Shown here one piece after another: positions 1 to 11,569 of a stretch of DNA of 64,000 bases. The notes beneath the pieces were generated by a model. It saw only the letters and a list, made by a program, of their open reading frames with translations, was not told the DNA's origin and did no database searches. The stretch's first letter is position 1; each line of letters starts with the position of its first letter. The DNA is from Mariannaea sp. PMI_226 (lineage: Eukaryota > Ascomycota > Sordariomycetes > Hypocreales > Nectriaceae), in assembly GCA_024336345.1 (NCBI GenBank), contig JANFOG010000006.1:1922001-1986000 (forward strand). Reading direction: 5' to 3'. The translations under genes were made by a program, and so were the position numbers.

Positions 1-233
1 TGTTAATGGCGCGCCAAATTTCTCGCGGCCGTGATTGATTAATTGCTAAGCAAGCGGAAGTAGAGGGAGTGACAGTCCAGTCGATTTGCGCCTACTGTGC
101 ACAAGCGCCAACCCTCCCTCATCTCTATTTCTCATTCAAACAAGCGTCAGCTGGCTGATCATATTAATTGCAGAGAGATCTTTTTCAAGATTCAACAGTA
201 GCCGGCCTTTTTTTTTCTCGAGACATAGCTACC
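1..233. other. Upstream region of the rad7-like gene
   Basis: No coding sequence is supported here. The stretch just before the gene is pyrimidine-rich (a T run near 208-217) and ends in a good translation-start context, GCTACC, directly before the split start codon at 234. Confidence 0.5.
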
Positions 234-2332
234 ATGTGAGTGCATTTCCACGAGTTTTGATGCATACATTCGCTTACTTATCACATGCTTCAGGGCACGC
301 CGAAGCACTCGCCAGAACCAAAGCCAAGGCCAAACTTCGCAGCAGGTTGATGGAGATAATGCAGACGAAAATGTTGACCAAAACAACAACCCAGCACCTC
401 AGAGGCAGACCCGTGCCGTCTATGGACCGTGAGCAATACTCTTACCATTCCCCATAGGAAAATCTTGAGGCCCACTGACTCCGTCTAACATAGACAATCC
501 GCGTTGACTGATTTCCTCGCCGTAAGTTTAGACTGTATGCTTCTTGAAACTCATAGAAATTCTGACTCATTTTTTTTTTCTCTTAAAAGTCACATAATAT
601 TTCCGCAACGCGCATTCGAGAAGAAGCGGAAACACGTCGTCGTCAAGCTGCCGGTGAACAGCGGGACGATGATGAGGATGATGACCAGACTGCTCCAATT
701 GTCGCTGAGTCTGGCACCTCAACACGACAATCACGCCGAAACGGGGCAGCCGAGAAACGGAAGAAGCAGGAAGAGAAAGCATTGGAGAAGATCAAGAACA
801 GCAAGACCTTCAAGAAACGAAAGAAGCGGGAAGACTCTGACGACGATGATGACGACGCCATTGCTCGCGCAATCTTCGAGGAGCGAAGTGCTCCCCTTCC
901 AGGCCAGATGGAGAATTGTGCTATTTGCAATAAGCGATTTACTGTCACCCCATACTCAGTTGCTGGTCCAGAAGGTGGCTTACTATGTGCTCCCTGTGGA
1001 CGCCAAGTAGCCAAAGAACAGCAACAGGCACTACCCAAGAAGAAGCCACGGAAGCAAACTGGTGCAAGTGGTGTTGGCAGACGCAGAGCTATTCAAAGCC
1101 GCATCCTTGATGGCGATGTTGGCACCAAGAGTTTGGCCACTCTTTGTGTTCAGACCCTTGCGAAAAACGTCGATTTAGCGGACAGTTTGGGTGACCTGCC
1201 TGATCACCTAATTGACAAGATCGCACGAATGTTCTCAAAGCGCCGTTTGCTAAATCCAGAGACACTACCTCTCTTTGTACAAGCCGGCACTGAGACGCTC
1301 CGGATATATGATGGGGCGAAACTTCACGAGCAGGACTTGATCAGCATATTCCAAACATCGCCAAATCTCCGCCATTTGAAAATCAGGTGTGGCATCCAAT
1401 TCAAGGACGAGGTTATGGATTATCTGTTGAGCCGAGCCATCTCGCTAGAGTCATTCTACCTGCACGGCGCGAACCTACTCAGCGAAGAAAAGTGGCAAGA
1501 ATACATAAAAACCAAGGGCCATGCCATGAAGAGTCTTCAAGTCTACTACACCGATAAGCATTTCAGAGACGAGAGTGTGGCCTTGCTTGGCGAATATTGC
1601 CCCAATTTGACCCGCCTCAAGATCGAAAACAATCAGATGCTGACCGATGAGGGTGTCAAGTCCATCGCCAAGTGTTCTAAGCTTGAGCATATTGGATTGC
1701 AGCTGCAGAACAAGACTACGAACACTGCCTACATAGATATGCTCAGTAACATTGGCCACGGGCTTCACACATTCTCGCTCAAAATTGTTCCTGACCTTGA
1801 CGACACGGTCCTCGCCTCGTTACATGAGCACTGCCGTTCTCTGACCAAGCTACGCATTACGGACAGCGAGAAGATGACTGATAATGGTTTTGTCAACCTA
1901 TTCAAAGATTGGGCCAACCCTCCCTTGCATTTTATCGACCTCCAGAAATGCCGACAGCTCGACTCAACCATGCCTCGTCAGAATCCCGATAATATTGGCC
2001 TGTGTAGCGAAGGCTTCAAGGCATTGATGGCGCACTCTGGGTCAAAACTTCGTCATCTTAATGTTCATGCATGTCGGCACATCTCTCGCGAAGCATTCGA
2101 AGAAGTCTTCAATGAACAAGCCGTATATCCAGAACTGCGGCACCTAGAGATTTCGTTTTGTGAAGATGTCACAGATTTCATCATTGGAAGCATTTTCCGA
2201 GCGTGCCCTAGCATTCGAGAAGTAAATGTATTCGGCTGTATGAAAGTCAAGGAGGTTGTTGTGCCGAGAGGAGTTATCCTCGTCGGCGTTCCCAACGCTC
2301 GAGGCATGATAACCGAGGGCGCTGATTATTGA
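234..2332 (+). CDS. rad7: Rad7-like nucleotide excision repair protein with leucine-rich repeats
   Basis: Exons 234-235, 294-428, 494-521 and 590-2332 join to 635 codons plus stop. The first intron (236-293, GTGAGT to TTCAG) separates AT from G, so the AUG exists only after splicing, in the context ACCATGG. The N-terminal part carries GPQSALTDFLA (about residues 45-55) followed by SHNISATRIREEAE, the pattern of the fungal Rad7 N-terminus. Then come a basic and acidic region, a four-cysteine zinc-binding motif (C165, C168, C188, C191) and a C-terminal leucine-rich repeat array with recurring LxxLxIxxN and CxxLTxLRI units. Rad7 acts with Rad16 in global genome repair of UV damage, partly as a ubiquitin ligase adaptor; this is family knowledge. 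The exon 1 to 2 join is the only part that depends on splicing logic alone. Confidence 0.9.
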
Positions 2333-2641
2333 CCTCATTGACGGGCTCTTTAGCGATATATCAAACTAGTTACGTTCATGTTTGCCCTTTTCACCATGGA
2401 TTGTGGTGATAGAGTCGAGTTTTTCGGTCACAAGGCAGCTCTCAGGGTGTATTTATGTCAGGCGCAAGGCGCAAAGGTGTTTTTTTTGTTTTGTTCCAAT
2501 GTAGACAATTTGACTCTCACGAGGCAAATAATGTACCTATGTATGTTCTCATCATCAATTCGTTAATTTCACAATCCGCTCTGGCTGAATCCATCCAGCT
2601 GGGAAATTTAACCAAAGCCATCTTCGCCAAGAACATTATTG
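2333..2641. other. Convergent intergenic spacer
   Basis: A 309-base spacer between the ends of rad7 and the lipase gene. Nothing beyond the expected 3' untranslated regions is seen. Confidence 0.5.
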
Positions 2642-3807
2642 CTAGTTCTTCACCGCTCCTTTCCACCGCTTTGCTGAAGTCTCCGTCATGTTATTGACAT
2701 ATTGGACATCCTGCTGCGCCCAAGAGTTAACCTGGGCCTCGAGAGCCGCATCCGATGCAGCGTCTCGCTTCCACGTGAAGCCGGTGTTGCATGCCGATGC
2801 GTCCTGGAAGTAGTATAGGTGCGCGATGATGTCAAGACCGATCGTGGCGGCGTTACAGTCGACGTTGGCAATGCCTGAACACACCTCAATGTCAGACAGA
2901 GCAAACGTGGTAGTGAGAGGACCTCCAGTCGAGAGCCAGTACTCAGGAGATGTGTGGCGGTAGCCGAAAAGGATAGGGGGCAGGCGAGGGACTGGGTCGT
3001 CGAGATGCGTCACGCGGTATTCGGCGCCGGCCTGGCTGGTGACGAAGTTGGCAAAGTAGTCATTACCCACACGCGGCGAGCCGTACGTGTAGATGTCAAC
3101 GCTGTATCCGGCAGCGCGAAGGTACGCTCCCGCCAAGGTAGCGACGGCACCGCCGAGCGAGTGGCCGGTAGAAACGATGGTGTAGGTAGGGTTAGCGGTC
3201 TTTGCCTTGAGGACTGCGGCTTTGGTGGCGGCGGAGATCTCGTCCCAGGCATTCTTGAAGCCCGCGTGAGCCTTGCAGTTGCTGGAGAGGTCGCCACAGG
3301 AACTCCAGACAAAGTCGAGGTTTGCAATCCAGTTGCGGACGTTGATGCTACCACGGATGGAGACGACAATCTCTTTGCGGACTGGGTCGGTTGAGACATA
3401 ACCAGCAATGCCTGTGTCCTCACCACTATAGTGAATGCTCTATCAGTACATGTATATAGCGATCTGGGTCAATGAATGGATTTTATTACCCAAATGATCC
3501 TACGACTTTGACAGCATTGCTCTCGAGTGTTGGGCAGGAGCCTGAGCAACTAACAAGGGCCCCGGGTGCCTTGTTGTAATTGCAGTAGGCTCCGGTCGCA
3601 TGCTGGATGTAGAACTTGAAGTTGGCTAGATTTTGCGCGGTCACACCGACATCTAGAACCAATGGTCAATAAACCGATTCTTCATGTGAAGAGTGAATTG
3701 GAGGTGGGTATAGTGTTCTAACCTCTCTCTTCAAGTGCACGAAGATAGCCCTTGACAGAGGCAGCGCTGGCAACGCCGAGCACGGAGAGCAACGGAAGAA
3801 GACGCAT
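2642..3807 (-). CDS. Secreted class 3 (alpha/beta hydrolase) lipase or esterase
   Basis: Exons 3807-3723, 3652-3490 and 3425-2642 give 343 residues. The first 17 or so residues ([16 protein letters not shown]) are a signal peptide, so the enzyme is probably exported. The catalytic serine lies in GHSLGG (Ser172). The other triad members are probably Asp226 in [11 protein letters not shown] and His285 in IAHLYYF, matching the Rhizomucor miehei lipase and feruloyl esterase family. Several cysteines (for example in [29 protein letters not shown]) suggest disulphides, as in a secreted protein. It should hydrolyse ester bonds in triacylglycerols or related esters; the substrate cannot be read from the sequence. 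Both introns (3653-3722 and 3426-3489) have GT/AG borders and the joined frame is open throughout. Confidence 0.9.
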
Positions 3808-3998
3808 TGTCAAAATTCAAGGAGACCAAAAAACAAAGTCTAAGAAATGTGGTGTGAACTTTTTTCGTCTCAAAAGCTGAGATAAAAGAAGATCAAATAG
3901 ACCAAGCCGAGTGTGTGAGGTTGTCACTTGTCTGTCGAGGAAAGACTGGGCTGAGATATCACTTTCTACGACAGCTTCAGACGGCGCGTGCGATGGGC

Positions 3999-4005
3999 TT
4001 TATAC
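3999..4005 (-). promoter_or_regulatory. Possible TATA box of the lipase gene
   Basis: On the minus strand the sequence GTATAAAGCCC lies about 195 bases upstream of the lipase start codon. The pyrimidine- and A-rich leader between them fits a fungal promoter. The call rests on motif and position only. Confidence 0.4.
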
Positions 4006-4009
4006 TCCT

Positions 4010-7000
4010 CTTCCTCATGTCTCCCCCTCTTTCACCTGGATCCTCGACTATAGAAAATCGCTTCATGGCTCATGTGGCATACCCTCAAACGCTTACACCA
4101 TCTTGCTCAGGGCCCCCCGCGCTTGAGTGAAGCCACCGAATATACGACACACAGAATAGCACGATGAGGGTGGGGGGGTGGTCATGTTCGCCCAATATGG
4201 ATCTCAACATTTGTTTTTCGTTTGTTTCTTGGATTTCTCCTTCATCTCTCATCACAAAAAGTTCGAACGGCTAGTGCCGTGCGGGAGTAGAACTGGGGTA
4301 GAGTGCGTTTCCGGTGAGTGAAGGGTTGGCCAGGGTCTCCTCGGACGAGTTTCCTAGACAGGCAATTCGGGGAAGTGTGTTTCTGGGTACGGGGTGTGAT
4401 CTGCCGTGCTGACACCATGTGAAATTGAGAATATCTTTTCCTTACAGGGCCTTACAGCGCGGTAATATATTAAACTACGTACATGCCTAATATGTAGTAC
4501 GAGAAAAGGCCGAAGGAGCCAGTGCCCCAGGATGATCAAGATGAAGCGGGGGTAATGTCAGGCTTCTTGGAAACAGATGAGCTGTTGGTTCAGGGTCCAA
4601 TCCTACGCTCGGGGATGATGAGAAGAAGTGCTATCTAGAGAGATCACATAGCCCTTGTCATCTAGGCTAAATCAATCTGATGTTTGATGGCTCATGCAAC
4701 GACACATCCAGCTAAATATATCCCAGCCAAGACGGGCTATCGAGAAGGGACGATCCAAGCCTTACTGTTTTATCAAGTATAACTCGTCGATCATGGCTCA
4801 ACTATTAAATTGGTGGCTTAAGAGTTTTCAATATTTGATGTGAAGTCGAATAAGAGAAAGACGGCGGTCGATTCGTTCCTTTCAGATCACGAGGCTGTGA
4901 TGGGCAACAGGCAAGTTGTCCAATCGTGGTGATTGGTTTGCCGCCCCTGTCCCCCTCCTACACACACACACTCGCACTCCCCTCCCTCTCTTTTGTGTGT
5001 GTATGTTCCATTGTCAGGCAACGAGGGCAGTCTCGGCCAATCATGTCTCGTCGGAGCTTCACACAAGAGGAGAAAACGAGGCGGAGATTTCCATCTGCCG
5101 GGGCCAACGTCATTCGACGAAACGGCCAGGCTTTACTCGACATAGTAGTTTTCTCCCCCCCTCCCCCAAAACTGAGCCACGTTCCGGCATGGGCTCAGTA
5201 GCATCGCGCCGCATATGCGTAAAACGTACCCCGTGCATATCTGACATTGACAGACAAGGACCATAGCTGCAGGGCGGGCTGGCTGGATAGCTGGCTGGAT
5301 GCACTTCTGGGAGCGGAACGTTTGCTTCCCCATTTCCCAATGTGGGTTCGTAGGAGAGCGCCCTTTTTTTTATTAGTATTATTACTACGTACATACATAG
5401 TAGTATTGTTCCTTCGATATTTCTCCAGTTTGCCAAGCCTAATGTTTTGCGGGGTAAGATAATAAGTTCATCCAATATTACGACGCAATTCGCTATCCTT
5501 GTCTGATTGCCGAGTCCGGAGTACCTAACTGCTACCGTAAATCGTGTGCCCTTCTTCTCTTCTTTTTTATTTCGTTTCCAGTTTCTTTCACCGTTACTCT
5601 CTCATTTATTCATACATAGTTACGTAGCAAATACTCAGCAGCGAGGACAAATAGCCACTTCACTCGTGTTATAGGTAGGGGGTTTTTAATTAAGAATCAT
5701 GCTGAAAACCAAAGAGGAGAAGGGGGAAGATGGCCCCTGGTTTCATGATTCACAGCCGCAAAGCATTACAGCATCTCCGCCTCGTTCGGTGACCTGGACC
5801 GAATTCTCAAGTCCCTTCCCTTACCTTACACAGGCTTACTCCCACCCTCCCCCTTCCCACTCCTCCCATTCTCACCAATGTCATCATCACGACAGCCTCA
5901 ACCGCCCCCCACACTGTACCCGGAAGATGCCCAGTGCTCAGCCCATTTTCCATCCAGCTTGATACGCATCTTCCATCAAAGCTCACATCTCACCTCCCTA
6001 ATTCGTCTTGCCCGCGCTTTTTTTTTGTTTTGGTCTGTTACAACCTTCCTGTCACCCGGGGCGCGTGGTCTACACCACAATGCAGGCAATATGGATCACA
6101 CTCTTTTTTTGACAAGCTGATGGATATGACTCGACTTTGCCCTCTTGAACCTGTCCCGGTGCACCTTCTTGCTCACTCTGTTCCTGGGGATCTGCATGCA
6201 TCTTCGAAGGGGATCTGCGCTAGAAGGAGGGGTAAACTATTAAATACCGAGGAAGAGTATGGCCTTTAGATGTTATTGTAGAGCTTTATACCCATGTGAT
6301 AGAGGCCTTGGTTTGAACTATTGTAGATGTCCTTCTCAATGGGGTAATTCCCAAGAGTTACTGCCGACACTATGGACTGGTCTGTTCGCCTAGACCGTAT
6401 CCCTGGCACACTCTTCGCATGGCCCATCACGACGGTATCACCACACAAAAAAAAAAAGAAAAAAAGCTCGGTCATACTATTTTTTGTTTCCGCCATTATA
6501 TTCTTGTTGCGGTACTTCCTCCGGTTCCACGCTTGTCGATATCCCAGTCTTTACTATCTAGAGTCTAACTTGATGTTCGATTGCTCAATGCCAGATGCCG
6601 TTGTATCCGCTGCTCGAGAATACTGCCCAAAAGTCAACTCCCAGGATTCTCGCTCGTGACCAACTTTCTTGCGAAATATTAAGCTTGTTCTAGGCATCAG
6701 TAAACTATAATCTGGTACGATTTCACAAGCTGATATCGCTTGGGTTCGGTGAACTCGTCGGTCACTATCCCCCGAGATGCAGATGCACCTCCTCCCCTCC
6801 GCTTTTCACGAGCTCATGTCAGATCAGAGACATTTAATTAATCACCAGTAGGGCGTCAATTGGGCACGTATCCGATTTCTCAGCACCAAGGTAGCCAGAA
6901 GATTCGTAATCCGTAATCGAATTCGTTCGTGTTTGTACAAGTTGTTGTATCAATATCGAGTGCAGCCAGGATCCATGCTCTTGACCTCACTTTGTCATCA

Positions 7001-7115
7001 TCACCCTTTAATTCTATCGTACAGTAGGTGATTCTCTCGTTTAGAAGATGAATAAAGCACATCTCCGCAATCCATCATATTGCCACCCCCAAAATCCTTC
7101 TCATAACCAGATTCG
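4010..7115. other. Gene-poor region, 3.1 kb
   Basis: Only short overlapping open frames of low complexity are present, on both strands, with no plausible spliced gene. It contains a CA/CT-rich simple repeat near 4965-5000, pyrimidine-rich stretches near 5540-5640 and an A-rich run near 6448-6466. Nothing else is supported. Confidence 0.5.
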
Positions 7116-7589
7116 TTAAGCAGCAATGTTCTTGCGGCCCTTGATTCTCCTTCGCATCAGGATCTTTCTGCCCGTCCTGCTTCGCATTCGGTAGAGAAAC
7201 CCGTGTCTTCGCTTCTGGACCAACCGGGTGTGTCCATTCATCGTGTTTCGCGGTCCACACCGAATCTGCATGTCTCCGAGCGCAGGGTGCGCAGAGATGG
7301 CGCTCGTGGGGACGACATCGGCGCTGGCGATGCCGGTGGAGGGAGTGAAGCTTGTGGGAAGTACAGTACGTCGGATGCCAGGCGTAAGAGGAGTGAGCGA
7401 GGGTCGGAGAGGGACGAGGGTGGTGAAGGTCCTATTGAGGTATAACAGGAGTCAGCAAATTGTGGTGAACTGGTGGAATGGAATGGAGTCTGCCTCGGCA
7501 GATTGAAGCCATTACCTGGGCGATTGAGAGAGCGTCTTGGACAGCACAGGGCGCGCAATGCGCGTGATTGACTGCATCATGGTGTTCAT
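7116..7589 (-). CDS. mrpl34: Mitochondrial large-subunit ribosomal protein bL34m
   Basis: Two exons, 7589-7516 and 7431-7116, give 129 residues. The N-terminus (MNTMMQSITRIARPVLSKTL) is basic, Ser/Thr-rich and free of acidic residues, like a mitochondrial import sequence. The last 50 or so residues hold the bL34 signature: MQIRCGPRNT, then RLVQKRRHGFLYRMRSRTGR and KILMRRRIKGRKNIAA to the stop. bL34 is a small, very basic component of the large ribosomal subunit near the exit tunnel. The intron 7432-7515 starts GTAATG and ends AATAG and joins an AGG codon. The gene lies alone in a gene-poor stretch and is easily missed because neither exon makes a long open frame in isolation. Confidence 0.9.
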
Positions 7590-9270
7590 AGCAATTGCGC
7601 CAGCAGAAGACTCGTCTGCAGCTCGAAATGCTTGATAGTGACGGTTGTGAATGTTGAAAGGCACGAATGGTTGGATGTTGAAATTTCGGGCTAAGCTTCG
7701 GGAATGGTGGAGACATCCGCCAGTGGCAGGTACCCAAGTACCTTACCCTATACCCCCAGGAGGGTCAAATTGACGATTGCTTGTCGCGAGATGATTGCGT
7801 AATATTTAATTTTTATTTCATGTTTTCCTACTAGGAAATAATATTTCTATTTATCAGTTTACTCTCATTTGAGTAAGATATGAACGTTGGGTAGAAGAAA
7901 CTTAGGAACAGATGAAAATCGACGATTTTTGCTCATGAACCAGGTTATGTTTTTCGTAGCAGCGTTTGTTCGTGGCCACGCTTGGCTGGCTTCCAACATT
8001 CTTAGTTGAGTCTGGCGAGCCGAATGATATATATATGTGAAAGAAAAAGAAGAAGAAATAAAATTGCTAGCTAAATACAAATACAATTGAGAAGCTCAAA
8101 GCAGAACTTTTGAAGTTGGCAGAGATCCGGTAGAAAGTACGGGAGACCTTACGATGAAACCGGTCGGCTTAGATGCCATTTACTAACTGCATCAATAGTA
8201 TGTTCATATTATAATTGATAAGCGGAAGCGTAATTGGTCACCCCAGCCAGTATATAGCACTTGAGTTCAAACTATTTCCAACGGTATCTGATGATCTTTG
8301 ATATAGCGCATTTTGAAGCTGCATACTTCGTTGGTCATTCTGCTGACAATGTTAGAAGAAACCCGGTATATGTGAAGCTAACAGAAGGTCTATTCTAGGG
8401 ATGCTCAAATCGTTCGCTACTCCTTTCCCCGATGCAATTGCCGCCAGAGTTGTTACTCGAACGAACCCACAGCTTATGGAGTCAAAAGGTGGCTATTTTA
8501 CACAGCTTGCTCCCCAGGTTCAAGACTCGATCCTTACCTGTTGAGGCAATTGACAACGAGGATGGCATTGGCTACAACTATTGTCATCTGTTCAATTGTA
8601 TTCCCGGATCATTTCCACTGTAGAGATAAGCTATGACAAATCATCTCATCTCTAAACGCTCTTGCGCCTTCGCGCCCGTCCGGTGATAGATGAGGGTATC
8701 CAGACTTTTTTTAGCCGCCGTGGTTCTTGACGGGAGACCTCTCAACCTATCAAGTAACGCCATGCCCCAAGTAACCAAGAGTGATCGCCTCGAAGGAATG
8801 AAATCCTAGAAAAAGCCCACCGACCAACAGTTCAAACTACTCCATTTTTGCATTTACATGTTCATCCAATTTGTTTAACGATGTCAAACCAACAACATCG
8901 TACCATTTTCCACCAGCTGAGTTGTTAGTCAGGTACATCCAATTGAGACACAAGCTGCTTTCATAGGAACTGTTACATTCATTCTCAGGGTATTTGGGAC
9001 TATTATTTGATGGTCCTGCTAGCGTGTTTCAGCCTTGACTTGTCCGCGGTTAGCAAAATATTTCATCACATCTCGTTAGGGAGGATTTGGGGGTTGCTGG
9101 GTGCTGGAAGCAACTGGGTCTCAATACAAGCTAGGGCTTGCTGTTTTGTTTGGTGCCGAATCGGCACAATGTGATATGATGTTCTCGTGAGGAAAAAAAG
9201 GTACCAAAAAGAAAGACCGATTTATTGTTGTATCGTCTTAATTGCGTTGTAAGAGACAAAAAAAGATATC
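7590..9270. other. Gene-poor region, 1.7 kb
   Basis: No gene is supported. The segment near 7795-8100 is AT-rich, and short open frames such as that at 8432-8623 show no family features. Confidence 0.5.
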
Positions 9271-9365
9271 CGACAGAGACAAGATTCGAACTTGCGAACG
9301 CGAACGTATTGCATATCTGAATGTGAAATTCAAGTGCAACGCCTTAACCACTCGGCCACTCTGCC
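9271..9365 (-). tRNA. tRNA-Ser (anticodon UGA) with intron
   Basis: Read on the minus strand, the gene starts GGCAGAG and ends CTCTGTC plus a G discriminator, forming a seven-pair acceptor stem with one G-U pair. The anticodon stem TTGCA/TGCAA encloses the loop CTTGAA with anticodon TGA (9332-9330). About 14 bases (9328-9315) then interrupt the loop after position 37, the usual site of nuclear tRNA introns. A long variable arm marks a class II tRNA, and the T arm is GCAAG-TTCGAAT-CTTGT. Serine is the only class II tRNA with this anticodon. Confidence 0.88.
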
Positions 9366-9612
9366 GCCGGTTGTTGAGTGGATTCCTCGCCTCCAATTTA
9401 CTATTATGGAGATACCTCGTAGGTGGATTTTAGGAACCATACCAGTTCGGCGAACTGGTCGTTGAATCTTCTACTATCATTACTTGACTCTTGGGCTGTG
9501 GCACTGCCTCTCCCATCTTTGAACTGATTGATGCCATATGATTTTGATGATGCTCACTGATTGCACAAATTACCTCGACTGTTCTAGCGATCTAGATCTG
9601 TCCGTATTTTAA

Positions 9613-10221
9613 TTACTCCAGATAACCGAGATCTCTAAACGCCCGGTTAATGATATCACGAATCACGCCCTGCTTTCGCAAATTGTAGTCCATCACAGTC
9701 TCCCCATTTTTGACGCTCACAACTGCCATTTCCCGCTTCGTCTTTGCATACAGCTCCCGATCGTCTTCGTGATTGATCAACCAATTCTTGAAGATAGTGT
9801 GCCGCTCTACCTCTGGGCAATCCGGCCCCCAGACGTGCAAGTTGCATTCCATGGGGTCGGAGGTGCAGAAGAAGCGGTGTTCATGCCAGCCGGGCTCGCG
9901 GTGCAGGAAGTCAAACCCAGCCGCCTCGAGCGGTCCAACGTACGATGCCTCGTCCTTGATGTCCTTGACGACAAGGTCAATGTCAATGACAGGCTTAGCT
10001 GGCAGACCGGGGACGCTGGTAGATCCGACGTGATTGACGGCCACAACAACTGGACCGATGGCGGACTGAATACGCGCCTTGAAAAGGTCAAAATTATGAG
10101 GCCATGAAACGTCCGGCTCGACAATGACGAGTGGAGGCTTCACCCGGCGGAAGGCTACACGCTCAAGGGCAGTCGGGTCATATTCATAATCTTCGAGTAG
10201 CGCTTCAACCGAGGGAGCCAT
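9613..10221 (-). CDS. GrpB/UPF0157 family protein (nucleotidyltransferase-like fold)
   Basis: A single-exon frame of 202 residues. The central part carries the family pattern: VAVNHVGSTSVPGLPAKPVI followed by DIDLVV. The GST and D-x-D residues correspond to the nucleotidyltransferase-type core. Further on come HEHRFFC, CNLHVWGPDCPE and HTIFKNWLINH, as in many GrpB proteins of bacteria and fungi. The N-terminal 20 residues are an addition relative to most bacterial members. The biochemical role of GrpB proteins is not firmly known; the fold suggests nucleotide transfer to a small molecule or RNA. It is divergent from the dynamin-like gene across a 1.3 kb spacer. Confidence 0.85.
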   Translation of the reverse strand: MAPSVEALLEDYEYDPTALERVAFRRVKPPLVIVEPDVSWPHNFDLFKARIQSAIGPVVVAVNHVGSTSVPGLPAKPVIDIDLVVKDIKDEASYVGPLEAAGFDFLHREPGWHEHRFFCTSDPMECNLHVWGPDCPEVERHTIFKNWLINHEDDRELYAKTKREMAVVSVKNGETVMDYNLRKQGVIRDIINRAFRDLGYLE

Positions 10222-11569
10222 GGTTTTGATTGGTTGATTTGCTTCTTGACGACCAAGTTTACGTATAAGTGGACGGAAATTCTGTTGGTTGTATTCGTGA
10301 CGACCAACAGCAGCAAGGATCTATGGGAGAGGGGACGGTGCGACAGCCAGGCCGAATCTTCTGTGGTAGAGACAAGGAGGACGGCGGTTACGGAGCAGCG
10401 ATGAAAAGTTGAATTGGTTTCTTGGTTGTGTGATGTCTTATAATATTTTTTTTCCCCAAAGGAAGATAGAAGTCCTCGGGGAGTGACTCACTCTGCCGAG
10501 AGAGCAGATCTGATCTGGAGCGGCTCAAACACCTGCCTAAAGTAACATGCGTTACAGGTAATGTCACCTCTACACAGCAAAACCTGTCTAACTTCCAATG
10601 GTAGGTAAGATGAGGTGGCTACGTTTCAATCGATTCACATAGTACTTACTCAACGCAGTTAATGGTCACCTTAGTTTGGGTAACGACGGCGGAGCCCATC
10701 TGTTAATTTACGACCTGAACACGCACAGTACGGAATAAATCCCCATCCTCCATGTCCCTGGCTCTGACTGCCAATCAATGCTGGTACCGTAGGATGCGGG
10801 GTCCGAACAACGACCAGCTCCCTTCTAGCTCCATAACCTCCATGCTTGGTACTGTGCTCTCTTCAGTCGTGTATTAAGCCATCGTTGGAATTACTACAGA
10901 TGTGATTTTCCGTTTGTCTTTTTCCTTGTGCGCCATCTAGCGCCCGGCTCCCCATACTGTCTGGCTTCATTTTAGCCTAGCCAGTTAATACAAGGATTGG
11001 AACTAACAACCAACAACCAACACCCAAATACCAACCCCCACACTGCAGTAGTTTTGTTTCGACCAAACTCGTTCCAGGGTCAACCAACAAACAAACTCTC
11101 CTGTAAGCGGGATCGACCACTCACCTGGAATATTTCAGTATACGCTCTTTACCCAATTTGTTCAATAGACCTTGCAGGCAAGCTACTGCATCCATGATTC
11201 TCACCTAAACGGGGAGATGTATAGCACCGCCCCCTTGATTCAAGTGTGGCCCTTATCACGTCCCTGCATTAGACTGCCCGAATTGCTCGTTTATGGTCCT
11301 ATTTTTACTCGGAAGACAAGACGTCTCTCGGGGGCTGGAATTCAAGTTCTTCCCCATGTTGAAACATGTCACCTCATCAGCGGGACAAGGGTGAGCCCGA
11401 ATATGGCGCCTTGAGAGATGTTAGACAGGATGAGATTCCCAATGTAGACATATAAGAGAGAAGCTATCCGACTGAACCTATCCAACAATTCCCCAGCAAT
11501 CCCTAGCAATCCATCTTCTTTGTCTTTTGTTTCCTTAGTCAATATCTATTACTCTCATCGAACTGCACC
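10222..11569. other. Divergent intergenic region between the GrpB-like and dynamin-like genes
   Basis: About 1.35 kb that should hold both promoters. The 10440-10452 stretch is T-rich and the 11000-11100 stretch is rich in CAA/CCA. No gene is supported. Confidence 0.5.
11451..11456 (+). promoter_or_regulatory. Possible TATA box of the dynamin-like gene
   Basis: TATAAG follows GTAGACA 119 bases before the start codon at 11570. Motif and spacing only. Confidence 0.4.

Noticed and set aside
7238..7737. Two overlapping 100-codon minus-strand frames
   Set aside because: They are other-frame shadows of the spliced bL34m gene; the true frame uses exons 7589-7516 and 7431-7116.
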